Shown here in pieces: positions 39,495 through 47,756 of a stretch of 51,865 nt of DNA. The stretch covers positions 1 through 51,865 of the IMG/VR virus record IMGVR_UViG_3300034175_000023; one strand, given 5' to 3'. How positions within the stretch are numbered: the first letter of the stretch is position 1; each line of letters starts with the position of its first letter. The position numbers and the translations under genes are program-made. The DNA is from a virus. The notes beneath the pieces are model-generated. The model worked only from the letters and a program-made list of their open reading frames with translations, was not told the DNA's origin and did not search any database.

Positions 39495-39965
39495 TTAAAT
39501 TACCCCATTCTGTTTTCTAAAATTGAACTCGCAGAGCTGAAATCCTCTCTTCTCAAGAGTTTGAATCTTCACAGGGCTTGAATGAAGGAGGCAGAACATC
39601 GTTTCATCTGCTACTTCCTCTCCGAGCTCCATGAATTCTTTAAGAAGGAGAAGCCCTACCCTTGTATTTCTATACTCAGGTAGGACATACCAGATAACCT
39701 CTGTAAGAGTTGTGAAGTTGTAATTGAACACATTAGGCCCAAGAAAACCACCAACAACTCCGGCACGCACTCCATCAACTTTAGCAATCAATGCTGTGCC
39801 AGTCGAGATGACTGTTGAAGTAATTAGGTCCAGATTGTCGTAATTAACAAGTTCAGGACGTCCTACTTCTTCAGCAATCATGCGAGCAGCCGCTACTCTG
39901 GCTGCCCACTCTGCATCTTCCTCCGTTAGTAGTTCTACTGTAATCTTAGGCAAGTGCGTTCCCAT
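39495..39965 (-). CDS. GNAT-fold protein in the virion gene block
   Basis: The protein has 156 residues. LTEVIWYVLPEYRNTRVGLLLLKEF matches GNAT motif A: a strand, then R-x-x-x-G-V-G-type acetyl-CoA loop and helix. TLEKRGFQLCEFNF matches motif B. Other T7-like phages have GNAT-like proteins at this place, where they may act structurally in the core rather than as enzymes. It overlaps the tail-tube gene by 20 bp. Confidence 0.78.
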   Translation of the reverse strand: MGTHLPKITVELLTEEDAEWAARVAAARMIAEEVGRPELVNYDNLDLITSTVISTGTALIAKVDGVRAGVVGGFLGPNVFNYNFTTLTEVIWYVLPEYRNTRVGLLLLKEFMELGEEVADETMFCLLHSSPVKIQTLEKRGFQLCEFNFRKQNGVI

Positions 39966-42165
39966 TGATGGTTAAGTTCCAACCCAAGATATTACAATCC
40001 TTCAAGGGTTCTGTTTCGAGATAGAGAGCAAAGGAACGTCCTCTCCCTCTGATCTTATTCTTGCTTGTTACGGTCTCAAAGCCATTGTCGTATTTGGTAT
40101 TAGGCAAATCAGCATGATACATACGACGATACTTATAGGCTTGAGAGAGAGCGCTGAATTTATTACTCTGCTCCCCAGTAGCCCAATCCCACTGAGTTCT
40201 GAACAGACATCCCGATTGATTCTTAGGAACACCTTTATCATCAGTCTCAAACTCTGTCTTCCTAAAGTGCATAACCAGATATGGAATCTGTTTAACCACT
40301 GCGGAATCAGCAGCAATCTGTGAGCCGGTTAGCATGTACGCTTTCGCATCCACACCTGCACCATCAATCTTCTCCCAATCCTTGAACCTAGGATTGTTAT
40401 AAGTGGCAAATGTTAGGGCCCCCGGATGATCCAGATAGCTAGGATTTGTGATAGCTAAATAGTAAATCTCAGTATTACGATAAAAAGGAAGAATGGCTTC
40501 TGCTTTGTCTGTGTTGTAAATTTTCTTCACATAGAAGCATCCGATAGTGGTATCGAAGACGAGTTCTTTAGTGGTTGATCCAGGAGTGAATGAATTACCC
40601 TCCTTATACAGCCACACAACCCGCTTGTTATCTTCATCGTAAACACCCTCAGCGGATTCCTTACTCTCGAAAGGAATTTGATCATAGAAGCGCTGGATGG
40701 TAACTTGCGTCATACTCTCCACCTTGAGAACTGCAAACTTATCAGGGTCAACCCTATAAATAGCATCCTCTCCCCAATACATCATAACACCACCATAGTT
40801 AACAATGCTACGATGACTAACAGCCCCATAAGAACTGATCTTGGTTACTTTGTAGTTGGTAGCAGTGAATCCATATTCAGAGCCTCCACTAACTGCCCAT
40901 ACCCCATTGTCTGCAAAGACAACAAGATTACTTCCCATGTTCTCAAGCCCGATGATCTTCTGTGCTCCTGAGATACGAAGATAACCGCCATCGCTATCTA
41001 CGATGTCAGAGCCTTCTCGGGAGGTTGGATCTCCTTCCTGATAACACTTGTTGATATCGTTTACATTCCTTACCAGACGAGAAAAGAGAATGTAATTGGA
41101 CATATTAGGACTATGAGAATCGCCATTACCTACCTCCCCACCAAAACCCGCATAGAATGCACGGCCTGCAAATTCAGCTACAAGAGCTACGCCACCAAAA
41201 GTGGTATCGTCCCTTAGCCTATCTGCTTGATCTGGGAATTTGAGATTGACAATAGGAAGGCTATTCGCATCATTTTTGTCCATCTCTTCTCGTCTTGACG
41301 AACCTCGATTCAGAGCGTCAATGATAAAGAACCCTTTAGGGGCGTATGCAGAGGCATCAAGGTATTGAGCGTAAAGCTCTACATAGATACGCTCGTAGGG
41401 GGTTTCATTGGCTTGCACTGGCTGATATTGCATGGCAGTCCAAACCACTTCTGCATTAGATGGATATTTACCATAGAATGCAAAGTAAGACTTGAGGGGA
41501 TCATCTGTACCATCATAGAAAATCTTAGGTCTGGCCCATCCCTGATTACGAAGATTGTATAGCTGTTCACCAGCAATCAGTCCTCGGTAGTGGGGATCAG
41601 TTTCATACTTAGTGAAATCAGGCCCGAATGTTTTGACCTCAACACCCCAGAAATCTCTCACCAAGAGAGGCAATACCTTTTGAGAGAATGTGTTACTGGC
41701 GGCAAGATATTGAAGAATTCCGATGAACATGGCACCAAACGTAACAACCAGATTGCCTTCCAGAGATGCGAAATTACATTTACCATTAAGAGCTGGTCCA
41801 AATCCTCCCCAAGCCCCTTTAAACGAATTTCCCATGCTCTCTTCAGAATTCAAATCATAGAAATAGAGGATTCCATTGAACTGGATTACTAGAAACTCTC
41901 TATTAGGATCACCCGCCACAGCTTCCCATTTGAATACTGCACGTCCTTTAGTTTTTAAATCCTCAGCGTCTTCAATACCGGTGCTGAGATAAATAGCATC
42001 CTTTTCTAGGTCTAAACCTAGCCTACGCTTCCTTGTTCCATCCCGGAACAATTCAAAGTTCTCTTCATCCTTGGAAGCATTAGGTGGAAAATTAAGAGGG
42101 CTCGCTTCTGTAATTAGTCCTTGGATGAAGGTATTAATCTCTGCCCGAGAGCCTTCTTTCGCCAT
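39946..42165 (-). CDS. Tail tubular protein B (T7 gp12-like)
   Basis: Forms the nozzle of the short tail. The protein has 739 residues (T7 gp12 has 794). It starts with a typical N-terminus (INTFIQGLITEASPLNFPPN, then the frequent NFELFRDGTRKRRLG). The rest is beta-propeller-like, with DNGVWAVSGG and Asp/Gly turns. The gene order with the gp11-like gene just upstream supports the call. Confidence 0.88.
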   Translation of the reverse strand: MAKEGSRAEINTFIQGLITEASPLNFPPNASKDEENFELFRDGTRKRRLGLDLEKDAIYLSTGIEDAEDLKTKGRAVFKWEAVAGDPNREFLVIQFNGILYFYDLNSEESMGNSFKGAWGGFGPALNGKCNFASLEGNLVVTFGAMFIGILQYLAASNTFSQKVLPLLVRDFWGVEVKTFGPDFTKYETDPHYRGLIAGEQLYNLRNQGWARPKIFYDGTDDPLKSYFAFYGKYPSNAEVVWTAMQYQPVQANETPYERIYVELYAQYLDASAYAPKGFFIIDALNRGSSRREEMDKNDANSLPIVNLKFPDQADRLRDDTTFGGVALVAEFAGRAFYAGFGGEVGNGDSHSPNMSNYILFSRLVRNVNDINKCYQEGDPTSREGSDIVDSDGGYLRISGAQKIIGLENMGSNLVVFADNGVWAVSGGSEYGFTATNYKVTKISSYGAVSHRSIVNYGGVMMYWGEDAIYRVDPDKFAVLKVESMTQVTIQRFYDQIPFESKESAEGVYDEDNKRVVWLYKEGNSFTPGSTTKELVFDTTIGCFYVKKIYNTDKAEAILPFYRNTEIYYLAITNPSYLDHPGALTFATYNNPRFKDWEKIDGAGVDAKAYMLTGSQIAADSAVVKQIPYLVMHFRKTEFETDDKGVPKNQSGCLFRTQWDWATGEQSNKFSALSQAYKYRRMYHADLPNTKYDNGFETVTSKNKIRGRGRSFALYLETEPLKDCNILGWNLTINGNALA

Positions 42166-42350
42166 TATTCTTCCTTCTTCGGCTTAGTCTCTAGATACTT
42201 GTCTACAGCTTCTTTAGCGTAAGTGGGTGTGGTGTACAGACCAGACAGGATATTAGGAATCTTCCCTCCCTTGCCTGACGTTACAATGATGTAACTGGTT
42301 GGTACTTCTCGTGCTGGCTTAATATCGTAGCCGTTATAACTTACAATCAT
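42165..42350 (-). CDS. Small protein between tail-tube genes, 61 residues
   Basis: Not recognised. It is basic at the C-terminus, with a short beta-rich core (YIIVTSGKGGKIPNIL). It overlaps both neighbours by 1-4 bp. It may be a minor tail or assembly component. Confidence 0.65.
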   Translation of the reverse strand: MIVSYNGYDIKPAREVPTSYIIVTSGKGGKIPNILSGLYTTPTYAKEAVDKYLETKPKKEE

Positions 42351-43102
42351 CGTCTTCCCTTACGTCCGTAGTTTTCATATTGGATGCCACCCTTAACTGT
42401 CCATGCCTTCCTCGACAGCCATCTCGATTGCCTAGCGGCCTTTTGTTCTGCCTTCTGGTTAGCCATCTGCTTCAATACAAGAAAGGCGGTACTCTTAGCC
42501 TCTTCCAGCAATCCGGGGAACGCCTCATCAGGCAGATCAGGAATAGCACTGTCCATATGAACCCATTTCGGCTCAATGTATGCCATGCACTGTGTCTTAC
42601 TTTTCTGTAGCGTATCGTCTACCCCAGCATCATAAGAATCAGTGACAATGTGCTTGTCATCGAACGAGGTCCAATAGTTAGGAGCACGATCATTACGGAT
42701 GTGGAGGATGGAACCACTAAAGTCTCTCACCTGAATAATGTCAGGGCTATTAATGGTTCGACCATATCCGTTACGAAGGAAGGCCTCTGGCTCTTTGTAT
42801 TTCAATTCATTCATCCGATAAGAGAGCTGATCTACGTCATGCACATCATAGCGCAGAGAGATTAGTTCTTTCATCCCCTTAGGAATCTTGAGGTAGTTAG
42901 GCTTTGTTACGTCTCCCAAGCTCTCAAGCTGAATAAGCTTACGGAGATGGGGCCAGTTTCTATTAGCGATTTGTTCATAGAAGCTGGTCTTGATAATCTG
43001 TGCAACCTGTTGGCTTTCAACAGTGTCGTTGATGCTGTTCACCTCATCTGAATCTAAATCATTGAGAATGTCCTGCACCATTTCTAGCAAGGTGTACTTC
43101 AT
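42347..43102 (-). CDS. Tail tubular protein A (T7 gp11-like)
   Basis: The protein has 251 residues. It forms the ring joining portal and nozzle. The N-terminal helix pair (LLEMVQDILNDLDSDEVNSI, then QIIKTSFYEQIANRNWPHL) is the hallmark of this family. A beta-rich middle has DIIQVRDFSGSILHIRN. It is the first gene after the terminator at 43124-43160, with TAGGAATACAC as ribosome site. Confidence 0.88.
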   Translation of the reverse strand: MKYTLLEMVQDILNDLDSDEVNSINDTVESQQVAQIIKTSFYEQIANRNWPHLRKLIQLESLGDVTKPNYLKIPKGMKELISLRYDVHDVDQLSYRMNELKYKEPEAFLRNGYGRTINSPDIIQVRDFSGSILHIRNDRAPNYWTSFDDKHIVTDSYDAGVDDTLQKSKTQCMAYIEPKWVHMDSAIPDLPDEAFPGLLEEAKSTAFLVLKQMANQKAEQKAARQSRWLSRKAWTVKGGIQYENYGRKGRR

Positions 43103-43123
43103 GTGTATTCCTAAATTTTAAAT

Positions 43124-43160
43124 AAAAAAAGGGAAGGGACATTTTACAATCCCCTCCCTT
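43124..43160 (-). terminator. Rho-independent terminator after the capsid gene group
   Basis: On the minus strand, AAGGGAGGGGA (43160-43150) pairs with TCCCTTCCCTT (43139-43129) and a run of seven T follows. It lies between the capsid-region gene at 43168 and tail tubular A. T7 has its main late terminator at the same place, which lowers tail-gene relative to capsid-gene expression. Confidence 0.9.
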
Positions 43161-43167
43161 TAAGAAA

Positions 43168-43653
43168 TTACACTTTAGTTTTGTAGAAGAACTCAAGAAT
43201 CAGAGTTGCTTTTCCTTGGCCCTTAACAACAACTGGAGTAGTACCACCAAGAACACGCCCCACCTTCGCATTGGCGAGAACACCAGTCGAAGAGGTTTGC
43301 GCCCAAGTACCAACACCTACCGAAGCAGGAGTTTTAGTGCCTACAGTTTCCAGCTCAGCTTCCGACAGCACAAAGCCATTGGTAGCTTCCGAACCCGTCG
43401 ATCCGAAGATGATGGTTGGATTAGTACCGGTAATATTGAATGCCTCATCCACTCGAAGAACAGCACGCTTAAACAGCGCACCCTTCAGAATGAAGTATGG
43501 GGGCATATAGGCATCTTGCAGCGAGTCACCAGTGAAGGCAATCGAGAGCTGATGGATACCATCCGAGGATTGTTCAACTCCTACACTAGTGCCCACATCT
43601 CGGGCACCGTAGAAGTTGTTAACACCAAGACCTGCTTGATTTTGAAACGGCAT
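43168..43653 (-). CDS. Capsid-associated (decoration-like) protein, 161 residues
   Basis: The product is Gly-, Thr- and Val-rich and beta-sheet-like, with no Cys. It lies 13 bp after the major capsid gene and before the terminator, so it is expected in high amounts. Similar small beta proteins next to the capsid gene are head decoration or stabilising proteins. The family is not identified by sequence. Confidence 0.7.
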   Translation of the reverse strand: MPFQNQAGLGVNNFYGARDVGTSVGVEQSSDGIHQLSIAFTGDSLQDAYMPPYFILKGALFKRAVLRVDEAFNITGTNPTIIFGSTGSEATNGFVLSEAELETVGTKTPASVGVGTWAQTSSTGVLANAKVGRVLGGTTPVVVKGQGKATLILEFFYKTKV

Positions 43654-43666
43654 ATTCTATTCCTTA

Positions 43667-44608
43667 TTAAGAGTTGACAGCGGAGGTAATGACAACACCC
43701 AGGGTGTCAACACGTTGCGTACCAAAGCCCCAGCGAGCCGAAGTAACGAATTCGTCACGACGCAGGTCTTTATTACGTTCGCCCTCTACTTTAGGCATAC
43801 GACGCCATGCAGCCATGATTGGCTTGGTGTTATCGTCAGCTACGCTCATGAAGATGTTAGCCACACCATTAGTAACAGTGGTGGTGCCATCCGAGAACGT
43901 GCCAGTAGGCAGACGGTTCGAGGTGATGATAGTCCAGCCATAGAAGTTCATCAGGAACTGGTGATCGCGGTCAAAGCCGTTCTCCAGAATCTTCTGACCG
44001 AATGGGGTTACATCACGACCAATCGATACCAGACCGTCCAGAGTGGCAGCAGCAACAGGATCGAGAATTGCGATACGGCCAGCCATAGGTACATTGGCCT
44101 TGTCAAACGCCAGCTTCATCTTAATCAGAAGATCAAGGGTGAAGACATTGTTTGGTGCAGTCGATGCAATCCGGTGTGGGAAGCCATTAACCGTGTTAGG
44201 GTTGGCATTGATCTGCGAGCTATTAGCCTTACGCAGGAAGCGCGATTCAAAGGTCTCTTGAATAGCACGAGTCGATTCGCTTGCACGAGCAGACATCAGA
44301 GCTTCAATTTGAGTACCATCCTCACGCAGTTCGTCAGTGACGTACCAAGCATCGCCAACATAGTCAGTGATGGTCAGGGTAACTTCACCCGATTCAATTG
44401 GCGTGTAATCGAATGGAACTTCTTCAGCACCATCCTGAATGGTTACAGTGCCAATGGTTTTGATGTGCAGCGTATTACCCGAACCGAAGTCCGATACGTT
44501 ACGGAACATTGCTCCTGGAAGCATACCATCATGCAGGTTACGGAGAATGAACGAAGAATACTGCTCGCTTTCGATGAAAGCAGAGGTATTAGGGCGGTTT
44601 TGTGCCAT
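43667..44608 (-). CDS. Major capsid protein
   Basis: The protein has 313 residues. HK97-fold features are an N-terminal helix (FIESEQYSSFILRNLHDGML), a beta-hairpin E-loop (TLHIKTIGTVTIQDG and onward), a spine helix (SARASESTRAIQETFESRFL) and the P-domain. It is followed by a decoration-like gene and a strong terminator and preceded by the scaffold, the usual capsid order. The start overlaps the scaffold stop. Confidence 0.88.
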   Translation of the reverse strand: MAQNRPNTSAFIESEQYSSFILRNLHDGMLPGAMFRNVSDFGSGNTLHIKTIGTVTIQDGAEEVPFDYTPIESGEVTLTITDYVGDAWYVTDELREDGTQIEALMSARASESTRAIQETFESRFLRKANSSQINANPNTVNGFPHRIASTAPNNVFTLDLLIKMKLAFDKANVPMAGRIAILDPVAAATLDGLVSIGRDVTPFGQKILENGFDRDHQFLMNFYGWTIITSNRLPTGTFSDGTTTVTNGVANIFMSVADDNTKPIMAAWRRMPKVEGERNKDLRRDEFVTSARWGFGTQRVDTLGVVITSAVNS

Positions 44609-45438
44609 TATTTGTTATTCCTGAAATGTTTGAAGTAGACTTTAGGGTCTGTAAGATCGTATACACTCATACCTTGTGCGTGGAGTTCATCAACCATCTT
44701 CTTAGCCAATTGGCTTTCTTGATGAAGGTCTTGGCTCGTAGCCCCGATTAGGGTGGGATTTGGATTACGTCCTACATAACTCTCTGGTTGTGGCTGAAAA
44801 GCCGATGTGTTGACAGAGCTTTGGGTGGCAAAGGTAGTCTGCTTAGGAGCAGGTTGCCCAGATACGCCAAGCATCGAAAGAACCGCCTTAGGGGATTTAG
44901 AAGCAAGAGTGTTCATCTCTTCCATCGTCATTCCTAATTCTTGCGCTTTAGCGTTGTACTTCTTCTCTGCATCAGCACCGAAAGATTGCTGGAGGGAAGA
45001 GACAACGGTTTGAATGTTAGTCTGTTGTACAGTTTCACGTTCTTTTTGCGTAAGAGTACGATTCACTAGTTCAGCAATTTGACCTTCAGTCAAGCCTACT
45101 GCTGGTGGTGTTCCAGGAGCTTCTGGCTGCCTTTGGCTGAGAGCCGCTACCGTTTCCTCAATCGTACGCAAACGAGACACTTCTTCACGTAGCCTTTGAG
45201 CTTCCGCCTTCTCTGTCTCATATTGAGACTTCAGGCTAGGGATAAACTCTTGAGACGCTTGAAGGGCTCGTAGGGCCGTATTAAGGTCACTATACTTAGG
45301 CTCTCCTCGCTCATTCTTAATGGCGCTTAGCAGGGTAGCTACGTCATCTTGAGGAGCAGGTGCTGGATTGCTACCAGCGGGATTTGGATTGGTATCCGTA
45401 TTAGGGGTATTACCGAAAATACTAGGCTGGTCTGCCAT
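44608..45438 (-). CDS. Scaffolding protein
   Basis: The protein has 276 residues. The N-terminus is Asn/Pro-rich and disordered (NTDTNPNPAGSNPAPAPQ). A long Glu/Gln-rich coiled coil (about residues 65-100) follows, and the C-terminus is short and basic (YFKHFRNNK). This layout and its place between portal and capsid genes are typical of phage scaffolds. ATG at 45438 follows AAAGGATACTA. Confidence 0.85.
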   Translation of the reverse strand: MADQPSIFGNTPNTDTNPNPAGSNPAPAPQDDVATLLSAIKNERGEPKYSDLNTALRALQASQEFIPSLKSQYETEKAEAQRLREEVSRLRTIEETVAALSQRQPEAPGTPPAVGLTEGQIAELVNRTLTQKERETVQQTNIQTVVSSLQQSFGADAEKKYNAKAQELGMTMEEMNTLASKSPKAVLSMLGVSGQPAPKQTTFATQSSVNTSAFQPQPESYVGRNPNPTLIGATSQDLHQESQLAKKMVDELHAQGMSVYDLTDPKVYFKHFRNNK

Positions 45439-45458
45439 TAGTATCCTTTATATGAATT

Positions 45459-45482
45459 GAACGTAACGAACGTATTGAACGT
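45459..45482. repeat. Three GAACGT copies at 9-bp period
   Basis: GAACGT starts at 45459, 45468 and 45477, giving a short tandem 9-bp repeat just upstream of the scaffold ribosome site. On the minus strand these are ACGTTC units in the leader of the capsid transcript. It could be an RNA or DNA binding site. Confidence 0.6.
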
Positions 45483-45518
45483 TCCCCAATTAAGGGATTT
45501 CCCTGTATTACGTATTAG

Positions 45519-45592
45519 AAGAGCGTACCGAGAGAATCGAACTCTCACCACCTACTTGGAAGGAAGGGGTTCTACCATTAAACTAGGAACGC
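45519..45592 (-). tRNA. tRNA-Gly (anticodon TCC)
   Basis: The mature body is 45592-45523 on the minus strand. Acceptor GCGTTCC/GGTACGC has one T-T mismatch. The anticodon arm CCTTC-CTTCCAA-GTAGG also has one T-T mismatch. The T-arm GAGAG-TTCGATT-CTCTC is perfect. The last four bases TCTT replace an encoded CCA. It lies in the leader between the candidate late promoter and the scaffold gene, so it would be made with the capsid mRNA. GGA is the codon read. Confidence 0.88.
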
Positions 45593-45742
45593 ATGAAGGT
45601 CAAAGACTATCTCTATATAATTATAAATATAGGAATAGTCAGTATTAGTATTTGTATTTGTTAGTAGTATTATAGTTAGTTAGTAATTCTTATATACTTA
45701 CTATATCCTTAGTATATACTAATATCGGAAATTTCGTCTAAA
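45593..45742. other. AT-rich non-coding tract before the tRNA-Gly
   Basis: No gene is seen. The tract has many TTAGTAT-type repeats and resembles the AT-rich gap at 6998-7090, which precedes the same 30-bp element. Low GC could ease DNA melting or bend the DNA. Confidence 0.6.
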
Positions 45743-45752
45743 CTATACATTT
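45723..45752 (-). promoter_or_regulatory. Candidate late promoter for tRNA-Gly, scaffold and capsid
   Basis: On the minus strand this is AAATGTATAG-TTT then TTCCGATA. It is a near copy of 7092-7121 (same 30-bp length, both ends identical). AAATGTATAG resembles the -10 sequence I recall for phiEco32 sigma-dependent promoters (AATGTATAA). Transcription to the left from here would cover the scaffold and capsid genes. The element overlaps the last codons of the 83-residue gene. Confidence 0.55.
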
Positions 45753-45994
45753 TCTTGTGAAATAAGTGAAATTACCTCATATAGGGCCTTTTCGTACCCA
45801 ATAGCGTCTGCTTGTACAAGAGCCCAATTAGGATTATCATAGGCGTTTCCACTACGGGTAGCCTTTCTTTTCTCGTTAGCTTTAGCTTCCAGAAGCGTTG
45901 TTAGACGGTCCCGGAAGGGTGCTGCTCCTACGAAGTCCCCACGACAAGCAAGGGCCTGTTGTGGGGTAAGTCCTTTAGTCCATACTGTTTTCAT
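45743..45994 (-). CDS. Small protein after the portal gene, 83 residues
   Basis: Not recognised. It is soluble, helical and basic (LLEAKANEKRKATRSGNAYD). The start overlaps the portal stop by one base. It is the last gene before the candidate late promoter. A head-assembly role is likely from place alone. Confidence 0.7.
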   Translation of the reverse strand: MKTVWTKGLTPQQALACRGDFVGAAPFRDRLTTLLEAKANEKRKATRSGNAYDNPNWALVQADAIGYEKALYEVISLISQENV

Positions 45995-47745
45995 TAGATA
46001 GGGTCTTGTGTCATACTTTGTTCAACAGTCAAATCCTCTTGTGCTTGATTGACCATACGCTGAGTCTCCTGCTGTTCCGAGATAGAGGCATTAGGGGCAA
46101 ACAACGAATACCGACCAAGGCCCATGACGTCTTCCAAGAGTTTAGCCAGATTCTTACCGCTGAGGTGCGGAGATACAACTTGAAGAATAGGAGAGTTAAA
46201 GATTCCTGTCAGATTCTGCAAGAGCTGGGATTGAGCGGCAAAGTGGCGTGCTCCAATAGGACGGAGCTTACCAGAAGCCGTGATGTCCTCTTTAGTAATC
46301 GACATAAACTGTTGAACACCCAAGTCATCATCAATCACACGAATCACATCGTCCCTGTCCATGTTACGCTTAGCAACTTCAAACATAGCATTCAGGGTCT
46401 TCTCAAGCATCTCAATCTCAAACGTAGACACTTTCTCTTGGAAGATACGTCCAGCAGCATTCTGAAGTTGTTGAACCTCAAATGCTGTCTTCTCACCAGC
46501 AGATCGAATACCCATTGCTTCCCGAGGAGCACCAGCATACATCTCCATACGTTGCTCAAGGATGTTGATTGCGTTATCGCTCTGGATAACCCATTGAACA
46601 TTCTTAGCAAGTTCTACGACATCTCCGTTCTCATCGATGTGAATCTCCACACCGGGTCCATACTTAAACTCTTCCACTTCCCCTTTGATAAGCAGAGGCG
46701 GCAAGACAGCCAAGTCCATTGCATCTGCCTTAAGATTCTCAAGGTGGTCAATTCGATACTGCATGCCCACAAGGTTCTCCAGAGGCCCCATAGCCCACAG
46801 ATTGTCAGGGCGGGTACGCCACCCACAGTGAAAGATTGGAGCGCTCCCAGACCAGCTAGGAATAGGCTTATTGCGGATTACATACATCCTGTCGATGATA
46901 GTAACTACACGTCCACAATCTACAGTTCCTTTATCCTGATCGCTAATGTCGCCCCAGAACTCCAACACCTCGACATATCCCGATTGCAGATACTCGCTGT
47001 AGTTTCCAAAGCCATCCAGCATCAGCCCTTCGCTCTTGTCACTCTCCTCAAGACCATAGGCATTCATATGCGCAATCATTGTGTCACGCTTCTTAAGGGC
47101 CTTCTCTAGATAAGCATTCTCTGGCTCATTCTGTGCCATGATTCGGAGTTCACCAATAGTCTTCAGGCTACGAATAATCTTGAAGCTATCCTTAAAACTA
47201 TTAGCCAGAGGATTAAATACAATATCCAGAGGGCTGATACGACGCTCACGAGGGCCAATGAAGTCAACTACTTTCTCTCCTTTGTCATTCTCGATGTAGG
47301 AAGCCTCAAAATCGACCGTAGAGAAGCAATTACCATAATCAATATAGTCATACAGCAGTTTGCTAGTTTCGGTCCTGAAGTGGCCTTCTCGTGTCTTGTT
47401 GGACATGTAGGCTTCAATAGCTTTCTTCTTCTGCTTCGTAGAGTCATTCTGGGAGTAGCCTTCCCACTTAAGCCAATCATCATTAGGGAACAATGCGCTA
47501 ATGTAGTTGGAATGGAGGTTATCCCTAATCTGACATAGCTTAGGAAGGGTAGTAGAGTTCTTCCAAGGGAGGGACCGATTGGTGGTCGTAGTCGTATCAG
47601 TAGCGAAGATGTAGTTACGAAGTTCTTTCCACTGTGCGATCTGTTGGAATCGCTGACTGTTATAGTTGTGCCATGTGATTGCAATGTACTTAGCCAGCCC
47701 ATCACGTCCGAATGCAGCACCTACTTCTAAAGGCTTCTTTGCCAT
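45994..47745 (-). CDS. Portal protein (head-tail connector)
   Basis: Forms the dodecameric DNA channel at one capsid vertex. The protein has 583 residues, near the T7 gp8 length of 536. The N-terminus has the QIAQWKELRNYIFATDTTTT segment. The middle is beta-rich (wing), with EFWGDISDQD. A long C-terminal helix region follows, with GIRSAGEKTAFEVQQLQNAA, typical of podovirus portals. It lies 11 bp after the large terminase. Confidence 0.9.
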   Translation of the reverse strand: MAKKPLEVGAAFGRDGLAKYIAITWHNYNSQRFQQIAQWKELRNYIFATDTTTTTNRSLPWKNSTTLPKLCQIRDNLHSNYISALFPNDDWLKWEGYSQNDSTKQKKKAIEAYMSNKTREGHFRTETSKLLYDYIDYGNCFSTVDFEASYIENDKGEKVVDFIGPRERRISPLDIVFNPLANSFKDSFKIIRSLKTIGELRIMAQNEPENAYLEKALKKRDTMIAHMNAYGLEESDKSEGLMLDGFGNYSEYLQSGYVEVLEFWGDISDQDKGTVDCGRVVTIIDRMYVIRNKPIPSWSGSAPIFHCGWRTRPDNLWAMGPLENLVGMQYRIDHLENLKADAMDLAVLPPLLIKGEVEEFKYGPGVEIHIDENGDVVELAKNVQWVIQSDNAINILEQRMEMYAGAPREAMGIRSAGEKTAFEVQQLQNAAGRIFQEKVSTFEIEMLEKTLNAMFEVAKRNMDRDDVIRVIDDDLGVQQFMSITKEDITASGKLRPIGARHFAAQSQLLQNLTGIFNSPILQVVSPHLSGKNLAKLLEDVMGLGRYSLFAPNASISEQQETQRMVNQAQEDLTVEQSMTQDPI

Positions 47746-47756
47746 GTGTTTCCTTA

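Noticed and set aside
46006-47109. 367-codon plus-strand open frame opposite the portal gene
   Set aside because: It is fully antisense to a clear portal gene, with Leu/His/Ser-rich composition typical of a shadow frame.
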